This document shows, one piece after another, positions 24,322 through 33,872 of a stretch of 64,000 nucleotides of DNA. Where the stretch lies: NCBI RefSeq assembly GCF_000316605.1, contig NC_019683.1, positions 2,340,036 to 2,404,035 of the forward strand. Direction: 5' to 3'. The stretch's first letter is position 1, and every line of letters begins with the position of its first letter. The stretch is from [Leptolyngbya] sp. PCC 7376. GTDB taxonomy: Bacteria; Cyanobacteriota; Cyanobacteriia; Cyanobacteriales; MRBY01. The position numbers were made by a program, and so were the translations under genes. The notes under the pieces were generated by a model. It saw only the letters and a list, made by a program, of their open reading frames with translations, was not told the DNA's origin and did no database searches.

Positions 24322-25560
24322 TCAATTTGCTGACATGCTAACCGCAATCTCAACTGATTTCTGCAATTTACTTAACTTCTGTTGATCCTTAGGTAGATCT
24401 AGGAAGTCATTAATATCGCTAAGGCTTTCAAATTTACCAGCAACCCTAAGATGAAACATGACAAAACGACAAAAATAAAATTGTAGAAATCTTGCATATT
24501 GCTTGGCTGATTCGCTTTCTTCACCAGAATGAATACTTTGATTGCGATACTCACGAATAGATTCTAAAAGCTGTCTATGATATTCCCTTTCCTCAAAAAC
24601 AAATGAAACTCGGCGAATCAGAGCATCATAGTCTGCATAATTTCCGGTATTAGTTAATTGTTCCAAAGCTCCCCAGAGTTTCATAACTGCAATTGTAGGA
24701 TCTGGTTCATCTAGTGCTCTGACATATCGAATTAAAGCATCCTTCAATCGGCATTGGTACTTCGGTTCCAACTGTTTTATTTTCGCCCAGATCTTTGTCG
24801 TATTGTCATTAAATAAGTCAGATTCACTGGGTTTAAATAACTTTGCTTCAACAAAATTTGGCTCATACCAAATATACATTTGAGAAGCTTCACCATCACT
24901 TCCATGAATTGTGTGAACATGACCTAAACGAATTTGGTTGACTGGCTCTCTCGTTGTTTCTGGAGATTGAAATACTGCATAATGATTTAATAGCCATATC
25001 GAGCGTTGCAGATCTAATGCTCGCATTGCATGATGAAACGCCTGCTCTTCTGATTTTGCTTGAGTCTCAACTATTACTTTCCGGTACTCCTGAGGTGTCT
25101 TATCTGAAATGTGAGGCAATGCCCTCAATGCACGACCACTATCTTGAAAGCAGATTGGATATTCTCCTTCCAAAATCTTAATAGAACATTTTTCAATATT
25201 GAATATTCCAGGTAAATTCACCTCGCCGAGAGAAATACTAGTAAGTACATAAAAAGAGACAAGAGGTGTGGCAAGCTTTTTCCTGATAAGAAGCTTCAAT
25301 TCAGCAAGAAATCTCCCTGAGTCAATAACTTCCCTTTTTCTTAAAACTGCTTCAATTGCATCTCCTATTGTAGATATTTTCTCTGAATCATTGATGTCAG
25401 AAGGAAAATCCAACATATTTTTCAGTGCATAAGTTATCGGAATGATCTCCAAGCCATGCCACGAGATTTTTCCATCTTCTTTGACAGTTTTATCTGTCTC
25501 CTCTATCTTCTCAAAAATAACTTCTGGCTTAAATCTTTTACCTTTCCATTTCACTGCCAT
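24322..25560 (-). CDS. HEPN-domain protein, ApeA-like (possible defence RNase)
   Basis: 412 residues. The C-terminal region (about 280-385) looks like an all-helical HEPN domain with a complete R-x4-H motif in EYRNQSIHSGEE (Arg339, His344), the active site of HEPN RNases. The N-terminal region (1-270) is not one I recognise by name; its layout recalls ApeA-type proteins, where a sensor precedes the HEPN domain. ApeA is a known single-gene anti-phage protein. The gene is AT-rich and free of HIP1 sites, unlike its neighbours on both sides, which points to transfer. It has no partner antitoxin next to it. Confidence 0.62.
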   Translation of the reverse strand: MAVKWKGKRFKPEVIFEKIEETDKTVKEDGKISWHGLEIIPITYALKNMLDFPSDINDSEKISTIGDAIEAVLRKREVIDSGRFLAELKLLIRKKLATPLVSFYVLTSISLGEVNLPGIFNIEKCSIKILEGEYPICFQDSGRALRALPHISDKTPQEYRKVIVETQAKSEEQAFHHAMRALDLQRSIWLLNHYAVFQSPETTREPVNQIRLGHVHTIHGSDGEASQMYIWYEPNFVEAKLFKPSESDLFNDNTTKIWAKIKQLEPKYQCRLKDALIRYVRALDEPDPTIAVMKLWGALEQLTNTGNYADYDALIRRVSFVFEEREYHRQLLESIREYRNQSIHSGEESESAKQYARFLQFYFCRFVMFHLRVAGKFESLSDINDFLDLPKDQQKLSKLQKSVEIAVSMSAN

Positions 25561-25735
25561 ATTTTTCGCCTACTATTCTCTAAACACACAACAACATCTT
25601 GCTCGTACAACATCGTTTAGCTCCGGTCACCATACAACGAAATCTTAGCCTGTTTTCACTGGATATAAGTCCGTCACTAGAGCAGCTTGCTCCCCTGAAA
25701 TGTCTATAATGTAACCCTTGCAGTTTTTCTGATGG

Positions 25736-28147
25736 TTGCAGTTGACTCAGATCCAAACCGAAACCCTTAATCTTCTTGAATGGCAACGGCTTTGCCAACA
25801 TCTCTCGACTTTCGCTGCGACAAAACTTGGGGCGATCGCCGCGCGGAATTTAGTATTTCCGGGGAGTCAGGCGGAGAGTGAAATTTTATTGGCGCAGACG
25901 GTAGAAATCACTGAGTTAGATGCGGAGACAGAAGGCGGTATTTCCTTTGAAGGAATTGGCAATGTCAGCGAGTCGTTAGAACGAGCGACCATTGGTGGGA
26001 TCATTTCAGGGCAAGATTTACTGCTAATCGCAACGACATTAGCTGGTGTCCGAAAACTTCGCCGCTTGGTAGAAAACTCTGAGTTGGAATTGCCTCAGCT
26101 GCTATTTCTCGTTGAACAGTTGCGCACATATCCAGAACTCGAAAAAGAAATTCACCATTGCATCGATGATCGCGGTGATGTGACGGATCGCGCGAGCCCA
26201 AAATTGGCGGGGATTCGCGAGAAAATGAAAGGAGCGCGAGATGGCATTTACCAAACCCTTAATCGCATTATGCAGCGCCATGGCGGTTCGATTCAGGAGG
26301 CCGTGATTACGCAACGAGGTGATCGCTTTGTCCTCCCAGTAAAGGCGGGGCAAAAGGAACATATTCCCGGCATTGTTCACGATATTTCGAGTACAGGATC
26401 GACGTTTTATGTAGAACCAAAAGCGATTATTGATCTCGGCAATCGTCTCCGCCAAGCGACAAAACAAGAACAACGCGAAATCGAAATTATACTGCGACAA
26501 CTCACCGAAAAGGTTGCCGAAGTTGTTGAGGATTTAGAGAAATTATTGGCGATCGCCACAACCATTGATCTCGCAACGGCACGCTCCCGCTATAGCCATT
26601 GGTTAGAGGCAAATCCGCCGAAATTCACCAAGCCAGAACAGCCAACCATGTTGCGCAAACTTCACCATCCCTTATTGGTGTGGCAGCAGAAGCAGGAAGA
26701 AGGCGATGAGGTTGTGCCGATTAATGTGCAAATTCGCCCCGATATCAAGGTTGTGGCGATCACTGGCCCAAATACTGGAGGTAAAACTGTTACGCTCAAA
26801 ACCCTTGGGATGGCGGCACTGATGGCAAAAGTTGGACTATTTATTCCGGCGATTGCTCCAGTCGAATTACCTTGGTTTAATCATGTTCTCGCCGATATTG
26901 GTGATGAACAATCATTGCAGCAAAGCTTATCGACATTTTCAGGACATATCCGCCGTGTTGGTCGCATTATCGAAACTCTCCAAGCAGAGGATGAAAATAA
27001 TTTAGTCTTACTCGATGAAGTGGGCGCTGGAACCGATCCAACCGAAGGAAGTGCCTTGGCGATCGCCCTTTTAAAGTATTTGGCTGACCATGCCGCTTTG
27101 ACAGTTGCCACCACCCATTACGGCGAACTGAAAGCATTGAAATATGACGATGACCGCTTTGAAAATGCATCGGTAGAATTCGATGAATATTCTCTGCGTC
27201 CCACCTATAAATTGCTGTGGGGAATTCCCGGTCGGTCTAATGCATTGGCGATCGCAAAACGCTTAGGATTAGATGAACAGGTTATCGACGCGGCTCAAAG
27301 TTTACTCGGCAATTCCAATACAGATGTGAATGAAGTGATTGCCGCCCTTGAAGCCCAACGCCGCGAGCAAGAGCAAAAATCCCAGGAAGCCGAAGCTCTT
27401 CTTAAACAAACTGAGCGTTTCTACACTGAAGTTTCCTCAAAAGCAGCCGATCTCCAACGCCGCGAAACCGAACTTAAACAAGCCCAAGATCAACAAGTTC
27501 AAGAGGCGATCGCCGAGGCAAAATCAGAAATTGCGCAGGTCATCCGCACCCTCCAAAAAGGCAAACCATCAGCCCAAAAAGCCCAAAAAGCCACCAACGC
27601 CCTTGGAGAAATTGCCCAAGAAAAACTAGCTCAACCAAAAAAGAAAAAAGCGGGTTATCAACCAAAACTTGGCGAAAAAATCCGCATTTCTAAACTGGGT
27701 CAAACTGCCGAAGTTATCGAACTCAACGAAGAAAATAAAACTCTTGTCGCTCGTTTTGGCATTATGAAAATGTCATTGCAATGGACAGAAATCGAATCTC
27801 TCCAAGGTCAAAAAGTTGAAGCAGAACCGAAAAAAACAAAACAAAAAACTAAGAAAAAGCAGCAGCCAAAACAATCCCAAGAGGTTGTCACAGTTCGTAC
27901 CGATAGCAATACAATCGATATTCGCGGCCAACGAATCCACCAGGCTGAAAGTTCTCTCGAAGGGGCGATCGCCAGAGCCACAGCCCAAGGTTCCCAAGTA
28001 GTTTGGATCATTCATGGTAAAGGCACAGGTAAGCTCCGGGAAGGCGTTCATGAATTCCTCAAGCATCATCCCCAAATCAAAAAATATAATATCGCCGAAC
28101 AAAAAGAAGGTGGTTCCGGCGTAACGATTGCCTATTTGTCGAACTAG
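25736..28147 (+). CDS. mutS2: MutS2 ATPase/endonuclease
   Basis: 803 residues with the expected order: MutS-like clamp region, ATPase with Walker A GPNTGGKTVTLKT (about 341-353) and LLDEVGAGTDPTEGSALA, a charged coiled coil (about 535-640), a KOW-like segment, then a C-terminal Smr nuclease domain (about 728-803; IDIRGQRIHQAE, IIHGKGTGKLREGV). MutS2 acts on recombination intermediates or collided ribosomes, not in mismatch repair. The start is TTG at 25736 (or TTG at 25742); the nearby ATG at 25732 is in another frame. Confidence 0.93.
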   Translation: MQLTQIQTETLNLLEWQRLCQHLSTFAATKLGAIAARNLVFPGSQAESEILLAQTVEITELDAETEGGISFEGIGNVSESLERATIGGIISGQDLLLIATTLAGVRKLRRLVENSELELPQLLFLVEQLRTYPELEKEIHHCIDDRGDVTDRASPKLAGIREKMKGARDGIYQTLNRIMQRHGGSIQEAVITQRGDRFVLPVKAGQKEHIPGIVHDISSTGSTFYVEPKAIIDLGNRLRQATKQEQREIEIILRQLTEKVAEVVEDLEKLLAIATTIDLATARSRYSHWLEANPPKFTKPEQPTMLRKLHHPLLVWQQKQEEGDEVVPINVQIRPDIKVVAITGPNTGGKTVTLKTLGMAALMAKVGLFIPAIAPVELPWFNHVLADIGDEQSLQQSLSTFSGHIRRVGRIIETLQAEDENNLVLLDEVGAGTDPTEGSALAIALLKYLADHAALTVATTHYGELKALKYDDDRFENASVEFDEYSLRPTYKLLWGIPGRSNALAIAKRLGLDEQVIDAAQSLLGNSNTDVNEVIAALEAQRREQEQKSQEAEALLKQTERFYTEVSSKAADLQRRETELKQAQDQQVQEAIAEAKSEIAQVIRTLQKGKPSAQKAQKATNALGEIAQEKLAQPKKKKAGYQPKLGEKIRISKLGQTAEVIELNEENKTLVARFGIMKMSLQWTEIESLQGQKVEAEPKKTKQKTKKKQQPKQSQEVVTVRTDSNTIDIRGQRIHQAESSLEGAIARATAQGSQVVWIIHGKGTGKLREGVHEFLKHHPQIKKYNIAEQKEGGSGVTIAYLSN

Positions 28148-28155
28148 TTTTTTGT

Positions 28156-28178
28156 AGGGGCGTTTCGCGAAATGCCCT
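28156..28178. repeat. Short GC-rich palindrome downstream of mutS2
   Basis: AGGGGCGTTTCGCGAAATGCCCT forms an imperfect hairpin with a CGCG centre. Similar GTAGGGGCG...CGCCCCTAC palindromes are scattered between genes in many cyanobacteria. It sits between mutS2 and the endonuclease V gene and may also end the mutS2 transcript. Confidence 0.55.
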
Positions 28179-28230
28179 GCGATATGTGTATTAAATTCAT
28201 TAAATTTGGCCTGAAGTTTTTCAAAACATA

Positions 28231-28908
28231 ATGCTCAAGCTACATCATCAACACCCTTGGGATTTAACGACGGCAGAGGCGAAAGAAGTCCAAGAAAATC
28301 TTCGCCAATACGTTATTTGCCAAGACCAATTTCAGGAACCAATCAAATTAGTAGCAGGCGTTGATGCAGGCTTTGAAAATAAATTTGAGACCATTTGCGT
28401 TGCCGTCGCCGTTTTATCTTTTCCGGAATTAGAAGTTATTGAAACTAAAGTCATCCGTCGTCCTACAACTTTTCCCTATGTACCAGGCTATTTATCTTTC
28501 CGGGAATTACCCACCATTGTTGAGGCCTTAGGCGAAATCGAAAACTTTCCAGATTTAATTCTTTGTGATGGTCAAGGTTATGCCCACCCTCGTCGATTCG
28601 GATTGGCTTGTCATCTCGGCGTCCTACTAGATTGCCCGACCATCGGTGTCGCAAAATCACGCTACATCGGAGAACATGATGAACTCCCTCTTGAAAAGGG
28701 CGAATGGGTAAATCTAATGGACAAAGATGAACGCATCGGTGCAGTATTACGCAGCAGAAAAAAAGTTCGTCCTTTATATATTTCTGTTGGCCATCGCATT
28801 AGTCTCGAAACGGCGATCGCCTATGTCCTTGCTTGTACACCAAAATATCGATTACCCGAAACCACTCGCATTGCTGATCATCTCGCATCCCATGCCAAAG
28901 ATGTCTAG
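28231..28908 (+). CDS. nfi: Endonuclease V
   Basis: 225 residues, normal length. The enzyme nicks DNA (or RNA) one base 3' of deoxyinosine. The metal-binding Asp in VAGVDAGF, the VPGYLSFRELP block, the second acidic motif LILCDGQGYAHPRRFGLACHLG and GVAKSR are all present. It follows mutS2 by 83 bases on the same strand and may share its transcript, giving a small DNA-repair group, although a palindrome lies between. Confidence 0.92.
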   Translation: MLKLHHQHPWDLTTAEAKEVQENLRQYVICQDQFQEPIKLVAGVDAGFENKFETICVAVAVLSFPELEVIETKVIRRPTTFPYVPGYLSFRELPTIVEALGEIENFPDLILCDGQGYAHPRRFGLACHLGVLLDCPTIGVAKSRYIGEHDELPLEKGEWVNLMDKDERIGAVLRSRKKVRPLYISVGHRISLETAIAYVLACTPKYRLPETTRIADHLASHAKDV

Positions 28909-28944
28909 CCAATGGGAAGAAAACTAAGCCCATAAAAACAAAAG

Positions 28945-28973
28945 AGAGATGCCTCATTAAGAGAAGCATCCCT
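28945..28973 (-). terminator. Terminator between nfi and petF (convergent)
   Basis: Arms AGAGATGC (28945-28952) and GCATCCCT (28966-28973) pair with one G-U. On the minus strand the stem is followed by CTTTTGTTTTT, fitting the end of the ferredoxin gene. Confidence 0.55.
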
Positions 28974-29033
28974 GAATCAAAAAGCTATTCGCGCCAAACT
29001 AAATGTCGCTACTGAGTAAATCCATCACTCAAT

Positions 29034-29327
29034 TTAGTAAAGCTCTTCCTCTTGGTGAGTGATGATCTTAACGTCAGACTTAGGATAAGCAACACAAGTC
29101 AAAACGAAACCTTCTTCAACTTGATCATCATCTAAGAAAGACTGATCGCCTTGGTCAACTGTTCCGGACTCAACTTTACCTGCACAAGTAGAGCAAGCAC
29201 CAGCGCGACAAGACGCAGGAAGTTCATGACCTTCATCAGCCGCAGTATCTAGAATGTACTCGTCATCAGGAGCGTCAAAAGAAATTTCGCCTTCGGGAGT
29301 AACAAGAGTGACCTTATATGTAGCCAT
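29034..29327 (-). CDS. petF: [2Fe-2S] plant-type ferredoxin 1
   Basis: 97 residues, the standard length. CRAGACSTC and the later VLTC supply the four Cys ligands of the cluster. The conserved C-terminal EEELY and strong acidity are typical of photosynthetic ferredoxin, which accepts electrons from photosystem I and feeds FNR and other enzymes. A ribosome site lies in TTGAGG just before the ATG on the minus strand. A second ferredoxin gene lies upstream on the same strand, separated by 384 bp, so each probably has its own promoter. Which of the two is the major PetF cannot be told with certainty. Confidence 0.92.
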   Translation of the reverse strand: MATYKVTLVTPEGEISFDAPDDEYILDTAADEGHELPASCRAGACSTCAGKVESGTVDQGDQSFLDDDQVEEGFVLTCVAYPKSDVKIITHQEEELY

Positions 29328-29711
29328 TAAAATTTCCTCAAGTAAAACAAGTGGGTTGACTAAAAATTTCTGTTTAGCATTCTATGGCGATCTATTCGAA
29401 CCCAAGAATGTTTTACGAAATTATTAAGTTATTTTTAGATCATAGGGTAAAAGAAAACCACGACCCCATTGCATTAAAAATGAAGTTAATGCGGAGAATT
29501 AAGATAAGACCAGCTTATGCATTTTAGGAGTGTAAAACAGGCTACAAAAAAATGGGTTTCCATCTAGGAAGCCCATAGTCTAAAGGTTATGTAGAGTATT
29601 TACCTTGGTTTTTGGCACAAATTATGCCTTGGTCAGACATTAACTAAATTTATACGTCTGTCAACTTATATAGAACAATTGAGTGAATTTCCTCTGTGTT
29701 CAGCGAAAAAC
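29328..29711. other. Gap between the two ferredoxin genes
   Basis: 384 bp that must hold the promoter of the first ferredoxin and the end of the second transcript. Apart from the terminator at 29553-29575 and AT-rich sequence I see no gene or recognisable site. Confidence 0.5.
29553..29575 (-). terminator. Rho-independent terminator of ferredoxin 2
   Basis: TGGGTTTCC / GGAAGCCCA forms a 9-bp stem with one G-U and a 5-base loop. On the minus strand seven T follow (A7 at 29546-29552). It lies about 140 bases downstream of the second ferredoxin gene. Confidence 0.75.
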
Positions 29712-30005
29712 CTAGTAAAGTTCGTCTTCTTTGTGAGTTTCGATAGAACAATCTGAGGTGGGATAAGCGACACAAGTCAAGACATATTTCGCAGCGACTT
29801 GCTCAGGTGATAGGAAATTTTGGTCACTCTGATCAACGGTGCCAGATACAAGTTTTCCTGTGCAACTAGAGCAAGCACCCGCTCGGCAGGAGTAAGGGAT
29901 GTCGAGGCCTTGGTTCTCTGCTTCGTCAAGAATATAAGCGTCTTCGGGTACGGAAATGGTGTGGTTGCCTTCGGAGGTAATAAGGGTAACTTGATAGCTT
30001 GCCAT
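29712..30005 (-). CDS. [2Fe-2S] plant-type ferredoxin 2
   Basis: 97 residues. Cluster ligands are in CRAGACSSC and VLTC, and the end KEDELY matches the family. It differs from ferredoxin 1 throughout (for example [20 protein letters not shown]), so this is an old paralogue pair. Additional ferredoxins in cyanobacteria often serve nitrogen, redox-stress or low-iron roles; nothing here decides which. An upstream gap of 345 bp separates it from the divergent bvdR. Confidence 0.9.
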   Translation of the reverse strand: MASYQVTLITSEGNHTISVPEDAYILDEAENQGLDIPYSCRAGACSSCTGKLVSGTVDQSDQNFLSPEQVAAKYVLTCVAYPTSDCSIETHKEDELY

Positions 30006-30350
30006 AGGGTTAATAAGTGGATTTGGGATAACTAACTATTTTGAAAAGTATGGATGACCGTGATTGAGTTAGATCAATATTGCCAATCCTGAATATATTC
30101 ATCTACCAAAATTATTCTTGATTAGGTGGCGGTGGGCAAAGAGGAGAGTCCCATCGTTTCAAAAATTAGGATGAATAAGCAGAGTGTATATTACCAAAAC
30201 TTATATTCAAAGGAAATAGCTACGGGTTGAGCTGATAGTTATGAAGACTCAGAGGGTGGTGGCGATCGCCCTTCGGTGTAGAAGAGTTTAGACAAGGTTC
30301 GAGAATTTGGGCGAGAATAAGGAGCGAAATTTTTGGGTGGTTGAGACAGA
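30006..30350. other. Divergent gap between ferredoxin 2 and bvdR
   Basis: 345 bp carrying promoters in both directions. A HIP1 site lies at about 30261. No gene, hairpin with T-run or clear operator was found. Confidence 0.45.
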
Positions 30351-31304
30351 ATGACAGCACTTCGAGTCGGAATTGTCGGGACAGGCTACGCAGCAAAACG
30401 TCGAGCAGATGCGTTTCAACAGGAGCAAAGATCGCAATTAATAGCAGTTACTGGGCATCGAGAGTCGTCTCGCCAAAGTTTTGCGGCAATATATGGGATT
30501 GAGGCGATCGCCACTTGGCAGGAGTTGGTGCAGCGTCCGGATTTAGATATTGTTGTGGTTTGCAATATTAACCGTAAACATGGGGCGATCGCCCGAGCAG
30601 CTTTAGAAGCGGATAAACATGTGGTGGTGGAATATCCTCTGGCGCTCGATCCAACGGAAGCAGCGGAAATTGTCGAGCTGGCAAGGACAAAAAAGAAATT
30701 ATTACACGTCGAACATATTGAAATTTTGGGAGGTCTACACCAAACGATTCGCGAGTATCTACCAAAATTAGGCCAGATTTTTTTCGCCAAATACATGACC
30801 CTCGCGCCCAAACGTCATCCCCTTCCCCATTGGACATTTCACCACAAAGATTATGGTTTTCCGCTTGTGGCTGCATTATCACGGGTAAATCGTTTTATTG
30901 ATTTATTCGGTGAAGTCGACACAGTACAAGGAACTGCAGATTTTCTGCCTTCAGAATTTGAGGGGTATTACAAAAGTTGTCTCTGTGCAGCGCAATTCAA
31001 ATTTCAGAGTGGCGTTGTGGCCCATCTCACCTACGGTAAAGGTTCTCTCGTCACGACTGGCGATCGCCGATTTACGATTTATGGAGACAAAGGCACTCTC
31101 GAATTTAATGGCAGCCAAGGGACTTTAACCCAAGGTGAAACCACTACTCCTATTAAACTCGGAAGCCGACGAGGTGTTTTCCTGCGGGATACAACTGCAG
31201 TGCTGGACTACTTAATCGCAGGAAAACCCCTATATATTCAGCCTGAACAAAGTCTATATGCCCTAAAAATTGCCGACCAAATTCGCCATGATACGCTCAA
31301 ATAA
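30351..31304 (+). CDS. bvdR: Biliverdin reductase
   Basis: 317 residues. Close to Synechocystis BvdR along its length: Rossmann start VGIVGTGYAAKRRA, VEYPLALDPTEA, LLHVEHIEILGG, HHKDYGFPLVAALSR, and GSRRGVFLRDTTAVLDYL with GKPLYI near the end. BvdR reduces biliverdin IX-alpha to bilirubin with NAD(P)H and influences phycobilisome synthesis. It is a GFO/IDH/MocA-fold enzyme. No heme oxygenase gene is in the window. A lipoprotein gene follows on the same strand after 102 bases. Confidence 0.88.
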   Translation: MTALRVGIVGTGYAAKRRADAFQQEQRSQLIAVTGHRESSRQSFAAIYGIEAIATWQELVQRPDLDIVVVCNINRKHGAIARAALEADKHVVVEYPLALDPTEAAEIVELARTKKKLLHVEHIEILGGLHQTIREYLPKLGQIFFAKYMTLAPKRHPLPHWTFHHKDYGFPLVAALSRVNRFIDLFGEVDTVQGTADFLPSEFEGYYKSCLCAAQFKFQSGVVAHLTYGKGSLVTTGDRRFTIYGDKGTLEFNGSQGTLTQGETTTPIKLGSRRGVFLRDTTAVLDYLIAGKPLYIQPEQSLYALKIADQIRHDTLK

Positions 31305-31406
31305 TTAACTCAGTAGACGTTAATCTTTTGTGATCTTTCCCGGCAAACAAATAAGGCCTCGATAAAATAAGAAGAATTAGACCAGAATCCTGTAGGGGTA
31401 ACCTTT

Positions 31407-32351
31407 GTGAGGCTCAATCTTTCTTCTCGATTTACTGTTGTTTTTGTCACACTCGCCACGGCGATCGCCCTCGTTGGTTGCGGCGGCTCAGAACCCGAAG
31501 AGAGTGCACTCGACTCAGAAACCTCAACCCCAGCCATTCAGGGCGAACCCCTTGAAACATCACCCGATACTAAAACAGAAGACAAATTAGCACTTAATGC
31601 AGGTGCTTATTGTTACCGCACCGATGAACCAACTCTCCAGGCAACTGCTGAATTTCTAGTCGAACCAGACAACAGCGTCACAGGAACCCTTGAAGCAACC
31701 GTCACTGATGATGCCAACGCCTACTACACATCCTACGAACAAACCTTTGCCGGAGTTCTAGAAGGCGATACTTTTGAAGCAGCTATTACGACCAAAATTG
31801 AAGACGATCTCCAGCAAAGTAAAGAGACTTGGACATTAGACCAAAAACAATTGAGTAGTGACAGCGCCATTTTCCTGAAGCGCGTTGATTGCGAAGAAAT
31901 TATTGCTCTCAAAGCAACAGAAAAGGCTCCACCAAAAGCTGTCCCGACCCAAGTCCCAACTCCTACTCCCAAACCTCAAGCAGCTGCTCCGACCCCAAGC
32001 GCTCCCCTCACAACATCTACACCCAGTCCTCAAGCACCAGCACCATCCACATCTCCGATCCGCGTCGCCTTTAATAGTGGTTCAACCGAAAGCGTCGTTA
32101 AAGGCAGTCTTGCTGCTGACCAAAAGCAAGTCTATCTAATCAATGCTCAGGAGGGACAGGAGATGTATCTTGAAATCACGAATGGCAGTGGTGCAGCGAT
32201 TTTTGATGTGGAAGTGGACAATGGCGAAGTAATCCAAGAGGATTTACCAGAATTTATTGAGTTTACATCACCCTTCAGTGGTGATTACATTGTGACGGTA
32301 AAAGGTCAGGAGAATAACTCGAATTATGCTTTGTCCATAACGATTCAATAG
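31407..32351 (+). CDS. Lipoprotein with Pro-rich linker and pre-peptidase-like C-terminal domain
   Basis: 314 residues, GTG start. The signal peptide ends at a lipobox (ALVGC, Cys25). A soluble domain (about 60-175) contains one Cys pair and a repeated TWTL/EATV beta pattern. A Pro/Thr-rich linker follows (about 175-220). The C-terminal domain (about 225-314) has the pre-peptidase beta-sandwich pattern: KGSLAADQKQVYLINAQEGQEMYLEI and GDYIVTVKG. The product is probably tethered to a membrane facing the periplasm. Its function is unknown. Confidence 0.78.
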   Translation: MRLNLSSRFTVVFVTLATAIALVGCGGSEPEESALDSETSTPAIQGEPLETSPDTKTEDKLALNAGAYCYRTDEPTLQATAEFLVEPDNSVTGTLEATVTDDANAYYTSYEQTFAGVLEGDTFEAAITTKIEDDLQQSKETWTLDQKQLSSDSAIFLKRVDCEEIIALKATEKAPPKAVPTQVPTPTPKPQAAAPTPSAPLTTSTPSPQAPAPSTSPIRVAFNSGSTESVVKGSLAADQKQVYLINAQEGQEMYLEITNGSGAAIFDVEVDNGEVIQEDLPEFIEFTSPFSGDYIVTVKGQENNSNYALSITIQ

Positions 32352-32373
32352 ACCATATCAAATTGCTCTAGTC

Positions 32374-33075
32374 CTAACCCAAATAAGCAGCTTTGACTTG
32401 CTCATTATTGAGCAGGTCTTTCGCCTCGCCTGAAATTTTGAGGTAACCAGCTTCGAGTACATAGCCACGATCACTGCATTCGAGGGCAAGATTTGCATTT
32501 TGTTCGACAAGTAAAATCGTGGTGTCGTCAGCATGGAGCTGGCGAATTACTCTGAAAATATCTTTAACGATTTGAGGAGCGAGGCCCAGGCTTGGTTCAT
32601 CTAGCAAAAGTAATTTGGGACGACTCATCACTGCACGGGCGATCGCCAGCATTTGTTGCTCACCACCGCTTAAGGTTCCAGCAACTTGATCTTTACGCTC
32701 AGCAAGACGTGGAAAAATCACAAATTGCTTTTCAAGGTCTGACTTAATCCCCAATTTGTCGTTACGAACATAAGCCCCCAACTCTAAATTTGTGAGGACT
32801 GTTTGTTGAGCGAGAATGCGGCGACCTTCCGGACTGTGGGCAATGCCAACGCGCACAACATCATGGGCAGACATTTTCGTTAAATCTTTGCCGTTATATA
32901 GAATTTTGCCCTTAATGGGATTGACTAATCTCGAAATTGCACGCAGAGTGGTGGTTTTGCCTGCACCATTTGCTCCAATCAGGGTGACAATTTCTCCTTC
33001 GTTTACGGTGAGATGAATATCTTTGAGAGCTTCAATACCGCCATAATTCACCGATAAATCAATTAATTCCAGCAT
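32374..33075 (-). CDS. LivF/NatE-type amino-acid ABC ATPase
   Basis: 233 residues. Walker A GANGAGKTTTLR, signature LSGGEQQMLAIARAVM, Walker B LLLLDEPSLGLAP. The LGLAP-IV-KDIF pattern is characteristic of LivF, the second ATPase of branched-chain or neutral amino-acid importers (NatE of the cyanobacterial N-I system). Its start shares one base with the stop of the LivG-type gene (TAATG), so the two are translationally coupled. Permeases and binding protein are not in the window. Confidence 0.88.
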   Translation of the reverse strand: MLELIDLSVNYGGIEALKDIHLTVNEGEIVTLIGANGAGKTTTLRAISRLVNPIKGKILYNGKDLTKMSAHDVVRVGIAHSPEGRRILAQQTVLTNLELGAYVRNDKLGIKSDLEKQFVIFPRLAERKDQVAGTLSGGEQQMLAIARAVMSRPKLLLLDEPSLGLAPQIVKDIFRVIRQLHADDTTILLVEQNANLALECSDRGYVLEAGYLKISGEAKDLLNNEQVKAAYLG

Positions 33076-33872
33076 TATTCATCTCCCAAATACGCTTCAA
33101 TTACTGCTGGATCTTCCTTCACCACTTCCGGTATGCCAAGGGCAATTAGCTCCCCAAAATCCAACACAGCAATACGATCACAAAGTCCCATCACCAACGG
33201 AATATGATGCTCAATCAAAAGAACCGTTAAATCAAATTGCTCACGGATTTGCCGAATCAAATCGCTTAATGCACCTTTCTCATTAGGGTTCATACCAGCG
33301 GCGGGCTCATCCAAGAGCAACAAGTCTGGCTCTAGAGCGATCGCCCGTGCAATCTCTAAGCGACGTTGATCTCCATAGGAAAAGTTTTTAGCCTGTTGCC
33401 GATATTTTCCAGTTAAACCGACCAAATCCAACAATTCTTTAGCGCGCTCATAGGTTTCTTGCTCTGCCTTACGCGCCGAAGGTAATCCTAAAATTCCAGC
33501 GACAAGATTTGTTTTCTGGTGGCGATGGCGGGCGATCGCCACATTCTCTAAAGCTGATAAATTTCCAAACAAGCGTAAATTCTGAAATGTGCGCGCAATG
33601 CCACATTTAGCGATGCGATGAGGCGCAAACCCTTGAATTGCCTGACCTTGGTAAACAACAGTCCCCATTGAAGGTGGAATCATCCCAGTCAACATGTTAA
33701 AAAATGTCGTTTTCCCGGCACCATTCGGGCCAATCAACCCAAAAATCTCGCCGCGACTTACTCGAAACGACACATTATTAACAGCTATTAAACCCCCAAA
33801 ACGACGGGTGAGCTGTTTAACTTCAAGGATTGACGAAACCGAATTCGATGGAGCAGAAACCATTGACGACAA
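33075..33872 (-). CDS. LivG/NatA-type amino-acid ABC ATPase
   Basis: 265 residues. Walker A GPNGAGKTTFFN, then the long LivG insertion, signature FSYGDQRRLEIARAIA and Walker B LLLLDEPAAGMNPNEK, which is diagnostic of LivG/NatA. It would form a heterodimer with the LivF-type protein encoded immediately downstream. The first residues (MSSMVSAPSNSVS) are not conserved; Met4 is an alternative start. The gene is probably headed by the promoter in the 195-bp gap that separates it from the sigma-factor gene. Confidence 0.88.
   Translation of the reverse strand: MSSMVSAPSNSVSSILEVKQLTRRFGGLIAVNNVSFRVSRGEIFGLIGPNGAGKTTFFNMLTGMIPPSMGTVVYQGQAIQGFAPHRIAKCGIARTFQNLRLFGNLSALENVAIARHRHQKTNLVAGILGLPSARKAEQETYERAKELLDLVGLTGKYRQQAKNFSYGDQRRLEIARAIALEPDLLLLDEPAAGMNPNEKGALSDLIRQIREQFDLTVLLIEHHIPLVMGLCDRIAVLDFGELIALGIPEVVKEDPAVIEAYLGDE

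Noticed and set aside
27339-27629. Lys-rich 96-codon frame inside mutS2
   Set aside because: A shadow of the mutS2 coiled-coil region in another frame.
28153-28180. Palindrome after mutS2 as a novel element
   Set aside because: It fits the common GGGGCG...CGCCCC-type intergenic palindromes of cyanobacteria, so it is listed only as a repeat.
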